Shown here piece after piece: positions 1 to 10,916 of a stretch of DNA of 64,000 nucleotides; position 1 is the stretch's first letter; each line of letters opens with the position of its first letter. The notes beneath the pieces were generated by a model. The model searched no databases and was not told where the DNA came from. It saw nothing but the letters and a program-made list of their open reading frames with translations. Where the stretch lies: positions 1 to 64,000 of the forward strand of contig CAKTDC010000015.1 in assembly GCA_934541015.1 (NCBI GenBank), read 5' to 3'. This stretch comes from an uncultured Luteimonas sp. GTDB taxonomy: Bacteria; Pseudomonadota; Gammaproteobacteria; Xanthomonadales; Xanthomonadaceae. Position numbers and translations under genes: made by a program.

Positions 1-83
1 TTCGCAAACGCACCCGCTTCGCCCGCCACGGCGGCCTGCTGCATTACGTGCTCCGGCAGCTCGCGGCGAAGAAGACCGCGTAA
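1..83 (+). CDS. acnA: aconitate hydratase A, 3' end only
   Basis: Only the last 26 codons and the TAA stop are inside the window. The readable tail contains HGGLLHYVLRQLAA, which resembles the conserved C-terminus of AcnA-type aconitases (E. coli AcnA ends with a similar ILHYVIRNML stretch). Aconitase interconverts citrate and isocitrate in the TCA cycle. In Xanthomonas campestris an aconitase gene called rpfA lies in the rpf region, so the neighbourhood supports the call. The identification rests on a short tail plus context. The next gene is convergent. Confidence 0.65.
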   Translation, partial: RKRTRFARHGGLLHYVLRQLAAKKTA

Positions 84-164
84 TCCCCGGACCGGGCGGA
101 AGCCCCGCCCGTCGCAGCGCGGCGGGGCCCGGGAGTCGCGGAAGCGCTCTCCTTGCGGTACCTG

Positions 165-626
165 CTACAGCGCAGGCGTCCAGCGCACGCTGCGCAGCTT
201 CCAGTCGTCGCCGTCGAGCCGCCAGCCGGTCTCGACGTCGTAGATGCGGGCCGACTCCGGCAGCAGCGCCGAGGATCCGCCGCTCAGGATCAGCTTGAAG
301 CGCACGGTGGCGTGCGGCTCCGACATCCGCACCTCGAGCGGCCCGAAGGTGGCCGCCACGCTGCGGTAGCGCAGCATCAGCGCCGCCGCCATGCGGCGGG
401 CGCCGTCGCGATCCAGGCCTTCGTTGCCGATGAAGTCCTCGGCCAGCAGCTGTTGCATTGCAGCAGGGTCGCGATCGGCGATGGTCTGCGCGAGTTCGTC
501 GATCGTGTCGCGCAGGCGGGTCTCGGGATCGCCGCGCGAGCACGCCGCCATCAGCACCGCCAGCAGCAGCATCCAGGCGATCGCCCCGGGCAGTCCGGCT
601 GCGCGCTGCGCAGCCGCCACGCGCAT
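165..626 (-). CDS. small lipoprotein, NTF2/SnoaL-like fold (putative)
   Basis: This encodes 153 residues when started at the ATG at 626. The open frame runs further, to 782, but that would overlap the rpfB start, and the ATG at 626 gives a proper lipoprotein signal: hydrophobic AWMLLLAVLMAAC with the lipidated Cys at about residue 29. The mature part (RDTIDELAQTIADRDPAAMQQLLAEDF pattern, split here as RDTIDELAQ...AMQQLLAEDF) resembles the nuclear-transport-factor-2/SnoaL-like proteins, which use such a helix and a curved sheet to bind small ligands. No catalytic residues can be assigned. It is transcribed away from rpfB and toward the end of acnA. The exact function is unknown. Confidence 0.7.
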   Translation of the reverse strand: MRVAAAQRAAGLPGAIAWMLLLAVLMAACSRGDPETRLRDTIDELAQTIADRDPAAMQQLLAEDFIGNEGLDRDGARRMAAALMLRYRSVAATFGPLEVRMSEPHATVRFKLILSGGSSALLPESARIYDVETGWRLDGDDWKLRSVRWTPAL

Positions 627-769
627 GGGCAAACACGATGCCGCGCCCCCTGCCCCGTCTCCGATCCGCCGCCTGATGTCGCCTTGCCAGCACATGGGCC
701 CTATGCTCCAATCCATACCGGACGGTATCGCGCAAGGATACCGGTCAGACATCTGAAGGAGGGATTCGA

Positions 770-2449
770 ATGTCGACAGCACGGCCCTGGCTCGCGCAGT
801 ACCCCGAGGGTGTCCCCCAGGAGATCGATGTCGACGAGTTCGCGTCCATACCGGCGGTGCTGGAAGGCGCCATCCACCGCTTCCGCGACCGGCCCGCCTT
901 CACCAACCTCGGCAGGACGCTGAGCTACGCCGAGATCGACGCGCTCAGCGCCCGCTTCGCCGCCTACCTGCTGTGCGAACTCAAGCTGAAGAAGGGCGAT
1001 CGCGTCGCGATCATGATGCCCAACTGCCTGCAGTATCCGATCGCGACCTTCGGCACCCTGCGCGCCGGGTTGACGGTCGTGAACACCAACCCGATGTACA
1101 CCGCGCGCGAGCTGCGGCACCAGCTGGCCGATTCGGGCGCCAGGGTCATCCTGGTCCTGGACAACTTCGGCCACACCGTTCAGGAGGTGCTGGCCGATAC
1201 GCAGATCACGCAGGTGCTGACCACCGGGCTGGGCGACATGCTCCCCACCCCCAAGCGCCAGATCGTCAACTTCATGCTCCGGCACGTGAAGAAAATGGTG
1301 CCGGACTACGACATCCCCGGCGCCGTGCGCTTCCGCGACGCGCTTGCCGCGGGCGGGCGGCACACCCTGCCGGCCGTGGAGATCACGCCCGAGGACATCG
1401 CCTTCCTGCAGTACACCGGCGGCACCACCGGCGTGGCCAAGGGCGCGATGCTGACCCACCGCAACATGGTGGCGAACATGCAGCAGGCCTCGGCCTGGAT
1501 CGGCACCAACGCCAGGCCGGGCGAGGAACTGATCGTCACCGCGCTGCCGCTGTACCACATCTTCGCCCTGACCGCGAACGGCCTGGTGTTCATGAAGTTC
1601 GGTGGCCACAACCACCTGATCACCAACCCGCGCGACATGCCCGGCTTCGTCAAGGAGCTCAAAGGCATCCGCATGACCGCGATCACCGGCGTCAACACCC
1701 TGTTCAACGGGCTGCTCAACACGCCCGGGTTCGACGAGGTGGATTTCTCGCGCCTGCACCTGACCCTGGGCGGCGGCATGGCGGTGCAGCGCTCGGTCGC
1801 CGAGCGCTGGAAGAAGGTGACCGGGGTGACCCTGGTGGAGGCCTACGGGCTGACCGAGACCTCCCCGGCCGCCTGCATCAACCCGATGGATCTGGCCGAG
1901 TACAACGGCGCCATCGGACTGCCGATCTCCTCGACCGACGCCTGCGTCAAGGACGAGGACGGGAACGTCCTTCCCCAGGGCGAGATCGGCGAGCTGTGCA
2001 TCAAGGGCCCGCAGGTCATGAAGGGCTACTGGCAGCGCCCGGAGGACACCGCCGCCTGCATCGACGCCGACGGCTGGCTGCATACCGGCGACATGGCGAA
2101 GATGGACGAGCAGGGCTTCTTCTACATCGTCGACCGCAAGAAGGACATGATCCTGGTCTCAGGCTTCAACGTGTACCCCAACGAGGTCGAGGACGTGATC
2201 GCGATGATGCCGGGGGTGCTCGAGGTCGCCGCGGTCGGGGTGCCCGACGAGCGCTCGGGCGAGGCGGTGAAGCTGGTGATCGTCAGGAAGGACCCGGCGC
2301 TCACCGCCGAACAGGTCAAGGCCCACTCGAAGCAGCACCTGACCGGATACAAGCAGCCCAAGGTGGTCGAGTTCCGCAGCGAACTGCCCAAGACCAACGT
2401 CGGCAAGATCCTGCGCCGCGAGCTTCGCGACCCCGTCCCCGCGGGCTGA
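770..2449 (+). CDS. rpfB: RpfB, long-chain fatty acyl-CoA ligase of the DSF cluster
   Basis: This 559-residue AMP-forming ligase activates free fatty acids to acyl-CoA with ATP and is a FadD-type enzyme. In Xanthomonas RpfB is tied to fatty-acid recycling and DSF signal turnover. Visible motifs are the P-loop-like YTGGTTGVAKG at residues 215-225, AYGLTETSP at 358-366, the HTGD motif at 438-441, the hinge region DRKKDMILVSG at 455-465 and the catalytic lysine K546 in TNVGKILRR. The start is fixed by a strong Shine-Dalgarno AAGGAGGG at 756-763. It is followed 164 bp later by rpfF on the same strand, the usual rpfB-rpfF order. The call as RpfB rather than generic FadD rests on this context. Confidence 0.95.
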   Translation: MSTARPWLAQYPEGVPQEIDVDEFASIPAVLEGAIHRFRDRPAFTNLGRTLSYAEIDALSARFAAYLLCELKLKKGDRVAIMMPNCLQYPIATFGTLRAGLTVVNTNPMYTARELRHQLADSGARVILVLDNFGHTVQEVLADTQITQVLTTGLGDMLPTPKRQIVNFMLRHVKKMVPDYDIPGAVRFRDALAAGGRHTLPAVEITPEDIAFLQYTGGTTGVAKGAMLTHRNMVANMQQASAWIGTNARPGEELIVTALPLYHIFALTANGLVFMKFGGHNHLITNPRDMPGFVKELKGIRMTAITGVNTLFNGLLNTPGFDEVDFSRLHLTLGGGMAVQRSVAERWKKVTGVTLVEAYGLTETSPAACINPMDLAEYNGAIGLPISSTDACVKDEDGNVLPQGEIGELCIKGPQVMKGYWQRPEDTAACIDADGWLHTGDMAKMDEQGFFYIVDRKKDMILVSGFNVYPNEVEDVIAMMPGVLEVAAVGVPDERSGEAVKLVIVRKDPALTAEQVKAHSKQHLTGYKQPKVVEFRSELPKTNVGKILRRELRDPVPAG

Positions 2450-2613
2450 TCCCGCCGCTCCATCGCCTCCTCTCCGGACGACCCGGGATCGGGCGTGCCG
2501 CCTCTTGCAGTTTGCCGCTGTTAGGCGCATACAGACGCCAGACGGGCAAATATGACAATTTCTGGCACCTCGCCTGCGCCCGGTGAGCGACGGAGCCGAC
2601 CTGGGGATTCCCT

Positions 2614-3483
2614 ATGAACAATGTCGAGAGACTTCAGCGCACCCGTACGTTCCCTACCATCCGCATCGAATCCGGGCCGTCGGGTGACGCGCACTGGATG
2701 TATATGCACAGCGACGCCGCCAGTGGCTCGCGACCCTGCTTCCGCAGCGACCTGCTGGACGACATGTGGAGCTTCACCTCGTCCATCACCCTGCGCGAAA
2801 GCGAGCGCCAGCATGGCCGGCTGCGGCACTTCGTGCTGGCGTCGGCCGCGGGCGCGTTCAACCTGGGCGGCGACCTCGAGCTGTTCGCCCGCCTCATCCG
2901 GGGCAACAATCGCGAGCGGCTGATGGCATATGCGCGTCGCTGCATCGACGGCGTCTACACCCTGCACAACGGTCTCGGCGGCGACGTGCGCACCATCGCC
3001 CTCGTCCAGGGCGCCGCACTCGGCGGCGGGCTGGAGATGGCCCTGGCCTGCCACACCATCGTCGCCGAGGAAGGCGTGGAGATGGGACTGCCGGAGGTCC
3101 TGTTCGGCCTGTTCCCGGGAATGGGCGCCTATTCGTTCCTGTGCAAGCGGGTATCGCCGCAGCTTGCCGAGCGCATCATCCTCGGCGGCGAGATGTATAC
3201 CAGCGAGCAGTTCCACCAGATGGGCATCGTCGACATCCTGGTGCCCAGGGGCCAGGGTGCGCAGGCCGTCCAGGAACTGATCGAGAGGCAGCAGCGCGCA
3301 CCGGCGGCGCACCTGGCGATGAATGCCTGCCGCGCTGTTGCGCAACAGGTCGGCTACGACGAGCTGATGGGGATCACCGAGATCTGGGTGGACACCGCGC
3401 TGGGGCTGGGCGAGAAGTCGCTGCGGATGATGGAGCGCATCGTGCGGGCCCAGGAGAAGCGCGCGCTGCGCGGCGCCGCCTGA
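2614..3483 (+). CDS. rpfF: RpfF, DSF synthase (crotonase family)
   Basis: This 289-residue enoyl-CoA hydratase/isomerase-fold enzyme makes the diffusible signal factor, a cis-2-unsaturated fatty acid, by dehydrating 3-hydroxyacyl-ACP and releasing the free acid. The two glutamates known to be catalytic in X. campestris RpfF fall at the same numbers here: E141 in GGGLEMAL and E161 in GLPEVLFG. The crotonase oxyanion region AALGGGLEMA is intact. Length matches the family (about 289). It is convergent with rpfC, whose stop lies 84 bp away. In Xanthomonas unphosphorylated RpfC binds and restrains RpfF; the adjacency fits that control. Confidence 0.97.
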   Translation: MNNVERLQRTRTFPTIRIESGPSGDAHWMYMHSDAASGSRPCFRSDLLDDMWSFTSSITLRESERQHGRLRHFVLASAAGAFNLGGDLELFARLIRGNNRERLMAYARRCIDGVYTLHNGLGGDVRTIALVQGAALGGGLEMALACHTIVAEEGVEMGLPEVLFGLFPGMGAYSFLCKRVSPQLAERIILGGEMYTSEQFHQMGIVDILVPRGQGAQAVQELIERQQRAPAAHLAMNACRAVAQQVGYDELMGITEIWVDTALGLGEKSLRMMERIVRAQEKRALRGAA

Positions 3484-3567
3484 GGCCGGGCGAGCAAGGC
3501 AGAGCCGGGACATTCCGCAGGGCACATTCCGCCCCGGAAGTCCCGGAACAGCCCCTGACGCAGGGTC

Positions 3568-5763
3568 TCAGGGCGTGGTGCTGCTGCGCGGCGTGGTCGA
3601 TCCCCTCAGCCGCTGGCGCGTTTCCAGCGCGGCACGCCCGGTTTCCAGGTCCGAGCGCAGGGCGTCGATCCGCGCCGACCAGTCGCGAACGACCAGCCAG
3701 TCGGGCATGCCCATCGCCTGCCCCGCCGCTGCGGCCAGCTTGACCAGCCCCAGATTGCTGGCAACGCCCTTGAGCGCATGCGCCTGTTCGCGCAGCAGGC
3801 TGGCCTCGCCGAGGCCTCCGGCCCGGGACATTTCCGACAGGCACTGCTCGGCATCGCCGAGGCACTGCCGGATGAACTCCCGCTCGAATTCTTCGCCCAT
3901 GTCCATGGCGCCGAGCTCGTCGAGCACGCTCAGGTCGAGGATGTCGCTGGCGACGGGACAGTCCGTGGCCGGAACCGTCTGCACGGACGCTTCCGCGGTA
4001 TCCTCGGGCCCGGGCGCCGCGATGTCCGCCAGCGCGTCGAGCAGGCGTGCCACCGCGACAGGCTTGGGCAGGAATGCGCGCGCTCCGGCACGTTCACAGG
4101 CGCGGATCGCCTCGGGCGTCACGTCGGCGCTGAGGATGAGCACGGGAGTGCGCTCGCTGCCGCCGGCTTCCATCAGGCGCAGCTGCCTCAGCAGGTCCAG
4201 CCCGCTGACGCCCGGCATGCGCAGATCGCAGACCACCGCGTCATAGACGGCCGACTCCAGCGCGTCCAGCGCGACTTCGCCGTCGTCCACGCAGGTCACG
4301 CGATGGCCCGCCTTGTGCAGCAGGCGCCGCAGGACCATCCGGTTCGCCTCGTGGTCGTCCACCACCAGGATCTGCATGCTGCGCACGCGGGCGCGATGGC
4401 GCAGGAAGGGATCGGAAAAGGCGATGACGTTGCCGCTGTCGGCGGGATCGCCTGGCCGCGCGTCGCCGGCCCGCGCCTGCGCCGCTGCGGCCGGAGCGGC
4501 TGCAGCGATCTCGAGCGGGAGCTTCACCCAGAAGCGGCTGCCGTGCCGCTCCTCGCTCTCGAATCCGATCGAACCACCCATGGCCTCGGTCAGGCGCTTG
4601 GCGATCGTGGTGCCCAGACCGGTGCCGCCGCTGCGGCGCCGGCGCGCGGTATCGGCCTGCTCGAAGGCGTCGAACAGGCGGTCGTGCAGGCTGCTGGGGA
4701 TGCCGATGCCGGTATCGACAACGGTAAAGCACAGGTTGGCCACCCCGGCCTGGGTGGACAGCAGTTCGACCTGGAGCCTGACGCTGCCCTCGTCGGTGAA
4801 CTTGACCGCGTTGCCGGCGAGGTTGAGCAGCACCTGGCGCAGGTGCTCGACGTCGCCGCGCAGGCTCGTCGGCACATCGATGCCGACCTCGCCGGAGTAG
4901 CGGATGCCCTTTGCCCGCGCCTGCGGACCGAGGATCAGGCCGATGCCGTCGACCAGCTCGCGCGGCGAGAACGCGACCACGTTGGACTTGATCTTGCCGG
5001 CCTCGATCGCGGAGATGTCGAGCACGTCCTCGACCAGCTCCAGCAGCGTGCGCGAGGAGGCCTGGATGGTCGAGACGCATTCGCGCTGCTCGTTGTCCAG
5101 GCGGGTCGTGGCCAGCAGGTCGGACATGCCGACCAGACCGTTGAGCGGCGTCCGGAAATCGTGGCTCATGTTGGCCAGGAAGCGGCTCTTGGCCTGGTTC
5201 GCCCGCCGGGCCACCTCGGTGGCGTGGGTCAGGTCGCGGAGCAGGCCGGACAGATACATCGGAACGGCGAACAGGCCGACCCAGAGCCCGAGACCGAGGT
5301 GGATATTCTCGCGCCAGTAGGGGCTGGCCCAGAGGACGATGCCGAACCCGGCGCAGGCCGACACCACGGCGCCGATCAGGTAGCGGTTGCCGTAGCGCAG
5401 GCCGTTGCCGACCGTGACCCACATCAGGATCACGTAGATCCATGCCAGCGGCTCGCCCTTGAGGGCCATGGCCGCGGTCATCAGCCCGTAGTCGGTGATC
5501 ATGCCGATGATGCGCCTGACATGAGAGACGCCCGGCTGCAGCACGATCCCGATCAGCAGAAGCAGGCCGACGCTGGCGCCGACCAGGCTCATCGTCGCCG
5601 ACCAGAGGTAGACGTCGGGCGGCAGCGCGTCGAAGAACGCGGCCACCGCCATGTACGCGATGACGCCGGTGAAAATGGCAACGCGGACCGCCGCCTGGCC
5701 GTGCTCGCTGTCGGGACGGTTCGACAGGCGTTCGCGGACCAGGGCAAGCAGCGGGATGTTCAC
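3568..5763 (-). CDS. rpfC: RpfC, DSF sensor hybrid histidine kinase
   Basis: This encodes 731 residues from a GTG at 5763. That start overlaps the rpfG stop in a GTGA arrangement, so translation is probably coupled. A longer open frame upstream is only rpfG in another frame. Several hydrophobic segments fill about residues 25-175, followed by HisKA with H-box [12 protein letters not shown] (H201), HATPase motifs ([16 protein letters not shown]), a receiver domain with D513 in VVCDLRMPG, and a C-terminal HPt domain with H662 in HALKGVASN. These match the phosphorelay residues H198, D512 and H657 of X. campestris RpfC. It senses DSF and passes phosphate to RpfG. Confidence 0.96.
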   Translation of the reverse strand: MNIPLLALVRERLSNRPDSEHGQAAVRVAIFTGVIAYMAVAAFFDALPPDVYLWSATMSLVGASVGLLLLIGIVLQPGVSHVRRIIGMITDYGLMTAAMALKGEPLAWIYVILMWVTVGNGLRYGNRYLIGAVVSACAGFGIVLWASPYWRENIHLGLGLWVGLFAVPMYLSGLLRDLTHATEVARRANQAKSRFLANMSHDFRTPLNGLVGMSDLLATTRLDNEQRECVSTIQASSRTLLELVEDVLDISAIEAGKIKSNVVAFSPRELVDGIGLILGPQARAKGIRYSGEVGIDVPTSLRGDVEHLRQVLLNLAGNAVKFTDEGSVRLQVELLSTQAGVANLCFTVVDTGIGIPSSLHDRLFDAFEQADTARRRRSGGTGLGTTIAKRLTEAMGGSIGFESEERHGSRFWVKLPLEIAAAAPAAAAQARAGDARPGDPADSGNVIAFSDPFLRHRARVRSMQILVVDDHEANRMVLRRLLHKAGHRVTCVDDGEVALDALESAVYDAVVCDLRMPGVSGLDLLRQLRLMEAGGSERTPVLILSADVTPEAIRACERAGARAFLPKPVAVARLLDALADIAAPGPEDTAEASVQTVPATDCPVASDILDLSVLDELGAMDMGEEFEREFIRQCLGDAEQCLSEMSRAGGLGEASLLREQAHALKGVASNLGLVKLAAAAGQAMGMPDWLVVRDWSARIDALRSDLETGRAALETRQRLRGSTTPRSSTTP

Positions 5764-6827
5764 GCCAGGGTCCTGTCCTGCTGCAGCGCCGTGCCGCCGA
5801 CGTACTGCATGCAGTATTCCTCGATGCGCGGGCGCGCCCGGCGCATGGCGTCGACGCAGGCCGGGTCGAACAGCTTGCCGCCCTGCTCCTCGATGTAGGC
5901 GAAAGCCTCGTCCAGGCTCCACGCGGGCTTGTACGGCCGGCGCGAGATCAGCGCGTCGAACACGTCCGCGACCGCCACGATCCTGGCTTCCAGCGGGATG
6001 GCGTCGCCGGCCAGCCCATCGGGGTAGCCGCTGCCGTCGTAGCGCTCCTGGTGGCGCAGCGCGATGGTGGCGCTCATCCGGATGAAGCGGTTCTGGCTGC
6101 CGGTCAGCAGCTCGTAGCCGATGCGCGGGTGGGTGCGCATCACCGCCAGTTCCTCCTCGGACAGCGGGCCGGGCTTCTGCAGCAGCGCGTCGGGAATGGC
6201 GATCTTGCCGATGTCGTGCAGCGGCGCGGCCAGCTCGATCATGCGTACTTCTTCCTCGGACAGCCCCATGCCCTCGGCGAGGATGCCGGCCACGCCGGCG
6301 AGCCGGGCGAGGTTGGCGCTGGTGCCCGAGTCACGGTACTCGATCGCCAGCGCCAGGCGGCTGAGCGTCTCGCGTTCGCGCTCCTCGACCTCGTGCATGC
6401 TCGCCAGCAGGCGCTGCTCGAGCGACAGCGCACGCTGCTTGACCGATTCGGACTGCTGCCGCAGCTGCAGCAGGTTGCGGCAGCGGGCGCGCAGCTCGCG
6501 CGGGCGCACCGGCTTGACCAGGAAGTCGATCACGCCCGCGTCGAGCGCGGCCTGGCGGATCGGTTCGTCGCCGACCACGGTCACCAGCACGATCGGCACG
6601 TCGCGGTGCAGCAGCGGCCGGCGGAAGCGGCGCGCGAACTCGAGGCCGTCCATCACCGGCATCCGGTAGTCGAGCAGCAGCAGGTCCGGACGGTTGCTTT
6701 CGCACCAGTCCAGCGCCTCCTGCGGATCGCCGAACTCGAGCACCTCCAGCTCGGGACTGATGTCCTCGAGGATGTGCCGCAGCAGGGTCCGCGCGGAGGT
6801 CTGGTCGTCGACGATGACGATATTCAT
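5760..6827 (-). CDS. rpfG: RpfG, HD-GYP response regulator (c-di-GMP phosphodiesterase)
   Basis: This encodes 355 residues from the ATG at 6827, where the receiver domain begins ([14 protein letters not shown]). Upstream in-frame starts exist (ATG at 6878, TTG at 6899), so 17-24 extra residues are possible. The phospho-acceptor is D53 in [13 protein letters not shown] with this start. The output domain has the HD pair at H204-D205 in [11 protein letters not shown] and an intact GYP in [15 protein letters not shown] enzymes hydrolyse cyclic di-GMP. RpfG is the partner regulator of RpfC. The gene lies first in an rpfG-rpfC operon; no rpfH lies between them. Confidence 0.95.
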   Translation of the reverse strand: MNIVIVDDQTSARTLLRHILEDISPELEVLEFGDPQEALDWCESNRPDLLLLDYRMPVMDGLEFARRFRRPLLHRDVPIVLVTVVGDEPIRQAALDAGVIDFLVKPVRPRELRARCRNLLQLRQQSESVKQRALSLEQRLLASMHEVEERERETLSRLALAIEYRDSGTSANLARLAGVAGILAEGMGLSEEEVRMIELAAPLHDIGKIAIPDALLQKPGPLSEEELAVMRTHPRIGYELLTGSQNRFIRMSATIALRHQERYDGSGYPDGLAGDAIPLEARIVAVADVFDALISRRPYKPAWSLDEAFAYIEEQGGKLFDPACVDAMRRARPRIEEYCMQYVGGTALQQDRTLA

Positions 6828-7012
6828 GGTGTTGTCGCCTGCCGCAAACAGCGTCCTCCGCCGGAAGCGGGCCAGCATGCTCCCCACACGGACGAACAAG
6901 CAAGTCCCATGCCCGCCGCCGAAGCCACCGGCGCGGGCCCATCCCCCTTGTCACGCGAAACCGGGCCCGCCGGGGTCATCCCCTCCCCCTCCCCCCGGGA
7001 AACCGCCCGAGT

Positions 7013-8536
<1,524 letters not shown>

Positions 8537-8537
8537 G

Positions 8538-8567
8538 TCGGGGAATCGGGAATCGGGAATCGGGAGA
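8538..8567. repeat. heptad minisatellite, GGGAATC units
   Basis: Three to four tandem copies of a 7-bp unit (GGGAATC) sit directly upstream of the lysS start codon. The same or inverted unit recurs at 23860-23979 and 43259-43385, always between genes. No function is evident. Confidence 0.7.
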
Positions 8568-8698
8568 GCTTACCGGCTTCTCATTCCCGGCGTGGCGAGG
8601 GATCCGGTTTCGGATGCTCCGGTTCGAGCCGGGCTCGCTGCCTCCCCCGGGTCGGGTCCGGGATCGGGATAACGGCTTCGGGACAGACTGTCGAAGGC

Positions 8699-9824
8699 TC
8701 AGGTCGCATCGATGCGTTTCGAGCCCGCCTCCAGGCCCGACTTCAGGCTGGCCTGGATGAACTCGTCGAGGTCGCCGTCGAGCACGTTCTGGGTGTCGCT
8801 GCGCTCGATGCCGGTGCGCAGGTCCTTGATCCGGCTCTGGTCGAGCACGTAGTTGCGGATCTGGCTGCCCCAGCCGATGTCCGACTTGGTCGCCTCCACC
8901 GCATCGCGCTCGGCGTTGCGCTTCTGGATCTCCATCTCGTAGAGCTTGGCCGCGAGCATCTTCATCGCGCGGTCGCGGTTGGCGTGCTGGCTGCGCTCGG
9001 TCTGGCAGGCGACCACGATTCCGCTCGGCACATGGGTGATGCGCACCGCCGACTCGGTCTTGTTGACGTGCTGGCCACCGGCGCCGGAGGAACGGTAGAC
9101 GTCGGTCCTGAGGTCGGCCGGGTTGATCTCGATGTCGATGCTGTCGTCGACCTCGGGCGAGACGAACACCGAGGTGAACGAGGTGTGGCGGCGATTGTCC
9201 GAATCGAACGGCGACTTGCGCACCAGTCGGTGCACGCCGGTCTCGGTCTTGAGCCAGCCGTAGGCGTACTCGCCCTCCACCCGGAAGGAGGCCGACTTGA
9301 TGCCGGCGACGTCGCCGCCGCTGGCTTCGAGCAGTTCGGTCTTCCAGCCGCGCGACTCGGCCCAGCGCAGGTACATGCGCAGCAGCATCTCGGCCCAGTC
9401 CTGGGCCTCGGTGCCGCCGGCGCCGGCCTGGATGTCGACGAAGGCGTTGGCGCTGTCCATCTTGCCGGAGAACATGCGCTGGAATTCCAGCTGCTCCACG
9501 CCCTTCTCGTAGCCGTCGACATCGGCGGCGACCGCCAGCGCGGTCTCCTCGTCGTCCTCGCCCTCGGCCAGTTCCAGCAGTTCCGCGGCGCCGGCCAGTC
9601 CCTCGCTCAGGCTGCGGATGCCGTTGACGGTCTTGTCGAGCATCGAGCGTTCGCGGCCCAGGGACTGCGCGCGCTCGGGGTCGTTCCAGACGTCGGGGTG
9701 CTCGAGCTCGCGCTCGACTTCCTCCAGGCGTTCGCGTCTGGCGTCGTAGTCAAAGAAACCCCCTCAGCGCATCCAGCCGACCGGTCAGGTCGGCGATGCG
9801 CTGGCGGACGGGATTGAGTTCCAT
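8699..9824 (-). CDS. prfB: peptide chain release factor 2, with programmed +1 frameshift
   Basis: RF2 ends translation at UGA and UAA. The protein is assembled from two frames: ATG at 9824 gives 24 codons (starting [15 protein letters not shown]) to an in-frame TGA at 9750-9752. Skipping base 9752 joins GAC at 9749-9751 and the frame that ends at 8699, for 374 residues in total. The RF2 stop-codon motif SPF lies in [12 protein letters not shown] and the peptidyl-hydrolysis motif GGQ in [15 protein letters not shown]. The frameshift is the standard RF2 autoregulation: low RF2 lets the ribosome slip past the UGA. It lies upstream of lysS. Confidence 0.96.
9750..9764 (-). promoter_or_regulatory. 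prfB +1 programmed frameshift site
   Basis: Reading the minus strand, AGGGGG (9764-9759) is an internal Shine-Dalgarno, followed by TTT and the slippery CTT (9755-9753), then TGA and a C. This is the canonical RF2 arrangement, in which the peptidyl-tRNA on CUU slips to UUU across the UGA stop when RF2 is scarce. Confidence 0.95.
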
Positions 9825-9877
9825 CGTGATGTCGGCCGCTGCTGAAAACAGCCGCTCATTCTAGCAGCGGCGGCGCG

Positions 9878-10765
9878 TCAGGCGTCGGGATCGAGCCGCT
9901 GGCGCAGCTCGCCGCGGTAGCGCCGGCTTCCCGGCAGCACGCTGCCGTCCTTCATGTGCACGCGAGCGTCGCCCGAGTCCAGCGGCTCGATCGAGGCGAC
10001 CCGGTCGAGATTGACGATGTAGCTGCGGTGGATGCGCGCGAAGCCAGCCGGGTCCAGCCGCCCGGCGATGCCGGCCAGGGTGCTGCGCAGGGGGTAGTCG
10101 TGGCCGCGCACGTGCAGGTTCACGTAGTTGCCCGACGCCTGCAGCCACTCGATGTCCCCGGCCGCGACCAGGAATTCACGCCCCAGCTTGCGCACCAGGA
10201 AGCGCTCGGGCCGCTCGATCGGATCTACCGGCTGGCCCTCGTCCGGGGCGCCGAGCAGGCTGGCCTCGCCCTGCCAGCGGCGCAGCCCCATCCGGTAGAA
10301 CTCGATGAGCACCACCATGGCCGCGTAGCTGCGCACGTCCTTGAGGTACTCGTAGCCCAGCGCGGAAGGCCAGTGGCCGAAATCGTAGGCCTGCCCCTGC
10401 CAGCGGTAGGCCAGGCTGCGCAGGGCGACCATGCCCAGCACGTGCAGCAGCGATACCGCCACGCTGGCCAGCAGGTGCCGGGGCAACTGCCGCGGCCAGG
10501 TGTCCCAGTGGAAGGGAAAGCGCCGGCTGAACCAGATGATCGGCCAGACCAGGGCCAGCCACATCAGCGCGCTGGACCACTCCCAGACCGCCGGTTCCCA
10601 GGCGGCATAGCCCAGGCCGCTGTTGCGGATGTCGATCAGCACCGTGGCCGTGTTGGCCGCGGCGTTGAACAGGGTCAGCACGATCCAGAAGCCGGCCTCG
10701 AACCAGCGCCGCCACGGCAGGTAGCGCTGGTATGCGGTGGCGGTGCTGCTGGACGGCCGGATCAT
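9878..10765 (-). CDS. membrane-anchored LytTR DNA-binding regulator
   Basis: This 295-residue protein has no receiver domain. The N-terminal half holds about four hydrophobic segments (for example WIVLTLFNAAANTATVLI and LMWLALVWPIIWF), so it should sit in the inner membrane. The C-terminal ~100 residues form a LytTR DNA-binding domain: the FLVRKLGREFLVAAGDIEWL strand, then GNYVNLHV and FARIHRSYIVNLDRV, all signature positions of the fold. Signals are presumably sensed by the membrane part. It is divergent from an acyltransferase gene, a plausible target. A -10-like TAGAAT ends 6 nt before the ATG, so its mRNA may be leaderless. Confidence 0.88.
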   Translation of the reverse strand: MIRPSSSTATAYQRYLPWRRWFEAGFWIVLTLFNAAANTATVLIDIRNSGLGYAAWEPAVWEWSSALMWLALVWPIIWFSRRFPFHWDTWPRQLPRHLLASVAVSLLHVLGMVALRSLAYRWQGQAYDFGHWPSALGYEYLKDVRSYAAMVVLIEFYRMGLRRWQGEASLLGAPDEGQPVDPIERPERFLVRKLGREFLVAAGDIEWLQASGNYVNLHVRGHDYPLRSTLAGIAGRLDPAGFARIHRSYIVNLDRVASIEPLDSGDARVHMKDGSVLPGSRRYRGELRQRLDPDA

Positions 10766-10777
10766 CGCCGCATTCTA
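10766..10777 (-). promoter_or_regulatory. -10-like hexamer for leaderless LytTR mRNA
   Basis: On the minus strand TAGAAT (10777-10772) is followed by GCGGCG and then the ATG at 10765. The expected transcription start falls on the A of ATG. No clear -35 is visible. Confidence 0.5.
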
Positions 10778-10916
10778 CGATCCGGTGCCGTGCCGGCCCC
10801 GTCGCCCGTCCCGCGGGACCCGCCACTCGTCCCTGGCCGCCCTCGACAGGTCACATCGTGCTTGCCCGGGCCGCCGCGGACGCGGACTCTGGCGGCATTC
10901 ACTTCCGGAGCGGCCG

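Noticed and set aside
93..111. CGGGCGG/CCGCCCG hairpin after acnA as a terminator
   Set aside because: The stem fits, but no T-run follows; not enough to call.
3505..3546. Hairpin CCGGGAC/GTCCCGG between rpfF and rpfC as a terminator
   Set aside because: The loop is 28 nt and there is no T-run on either strand.
6980..6996. G-run (minus strand) between rpfG and lysS as a G-quadruplex
   Set aside because: Three runs of G with single-base loops are seen, but a fourth run at normal distance is unclear; GC-rich background makes this weak.
8538..8567. CRISPR-like array
   Set aside because: Units are only 7 bp, tandem without spacers, and no cas genes are near.
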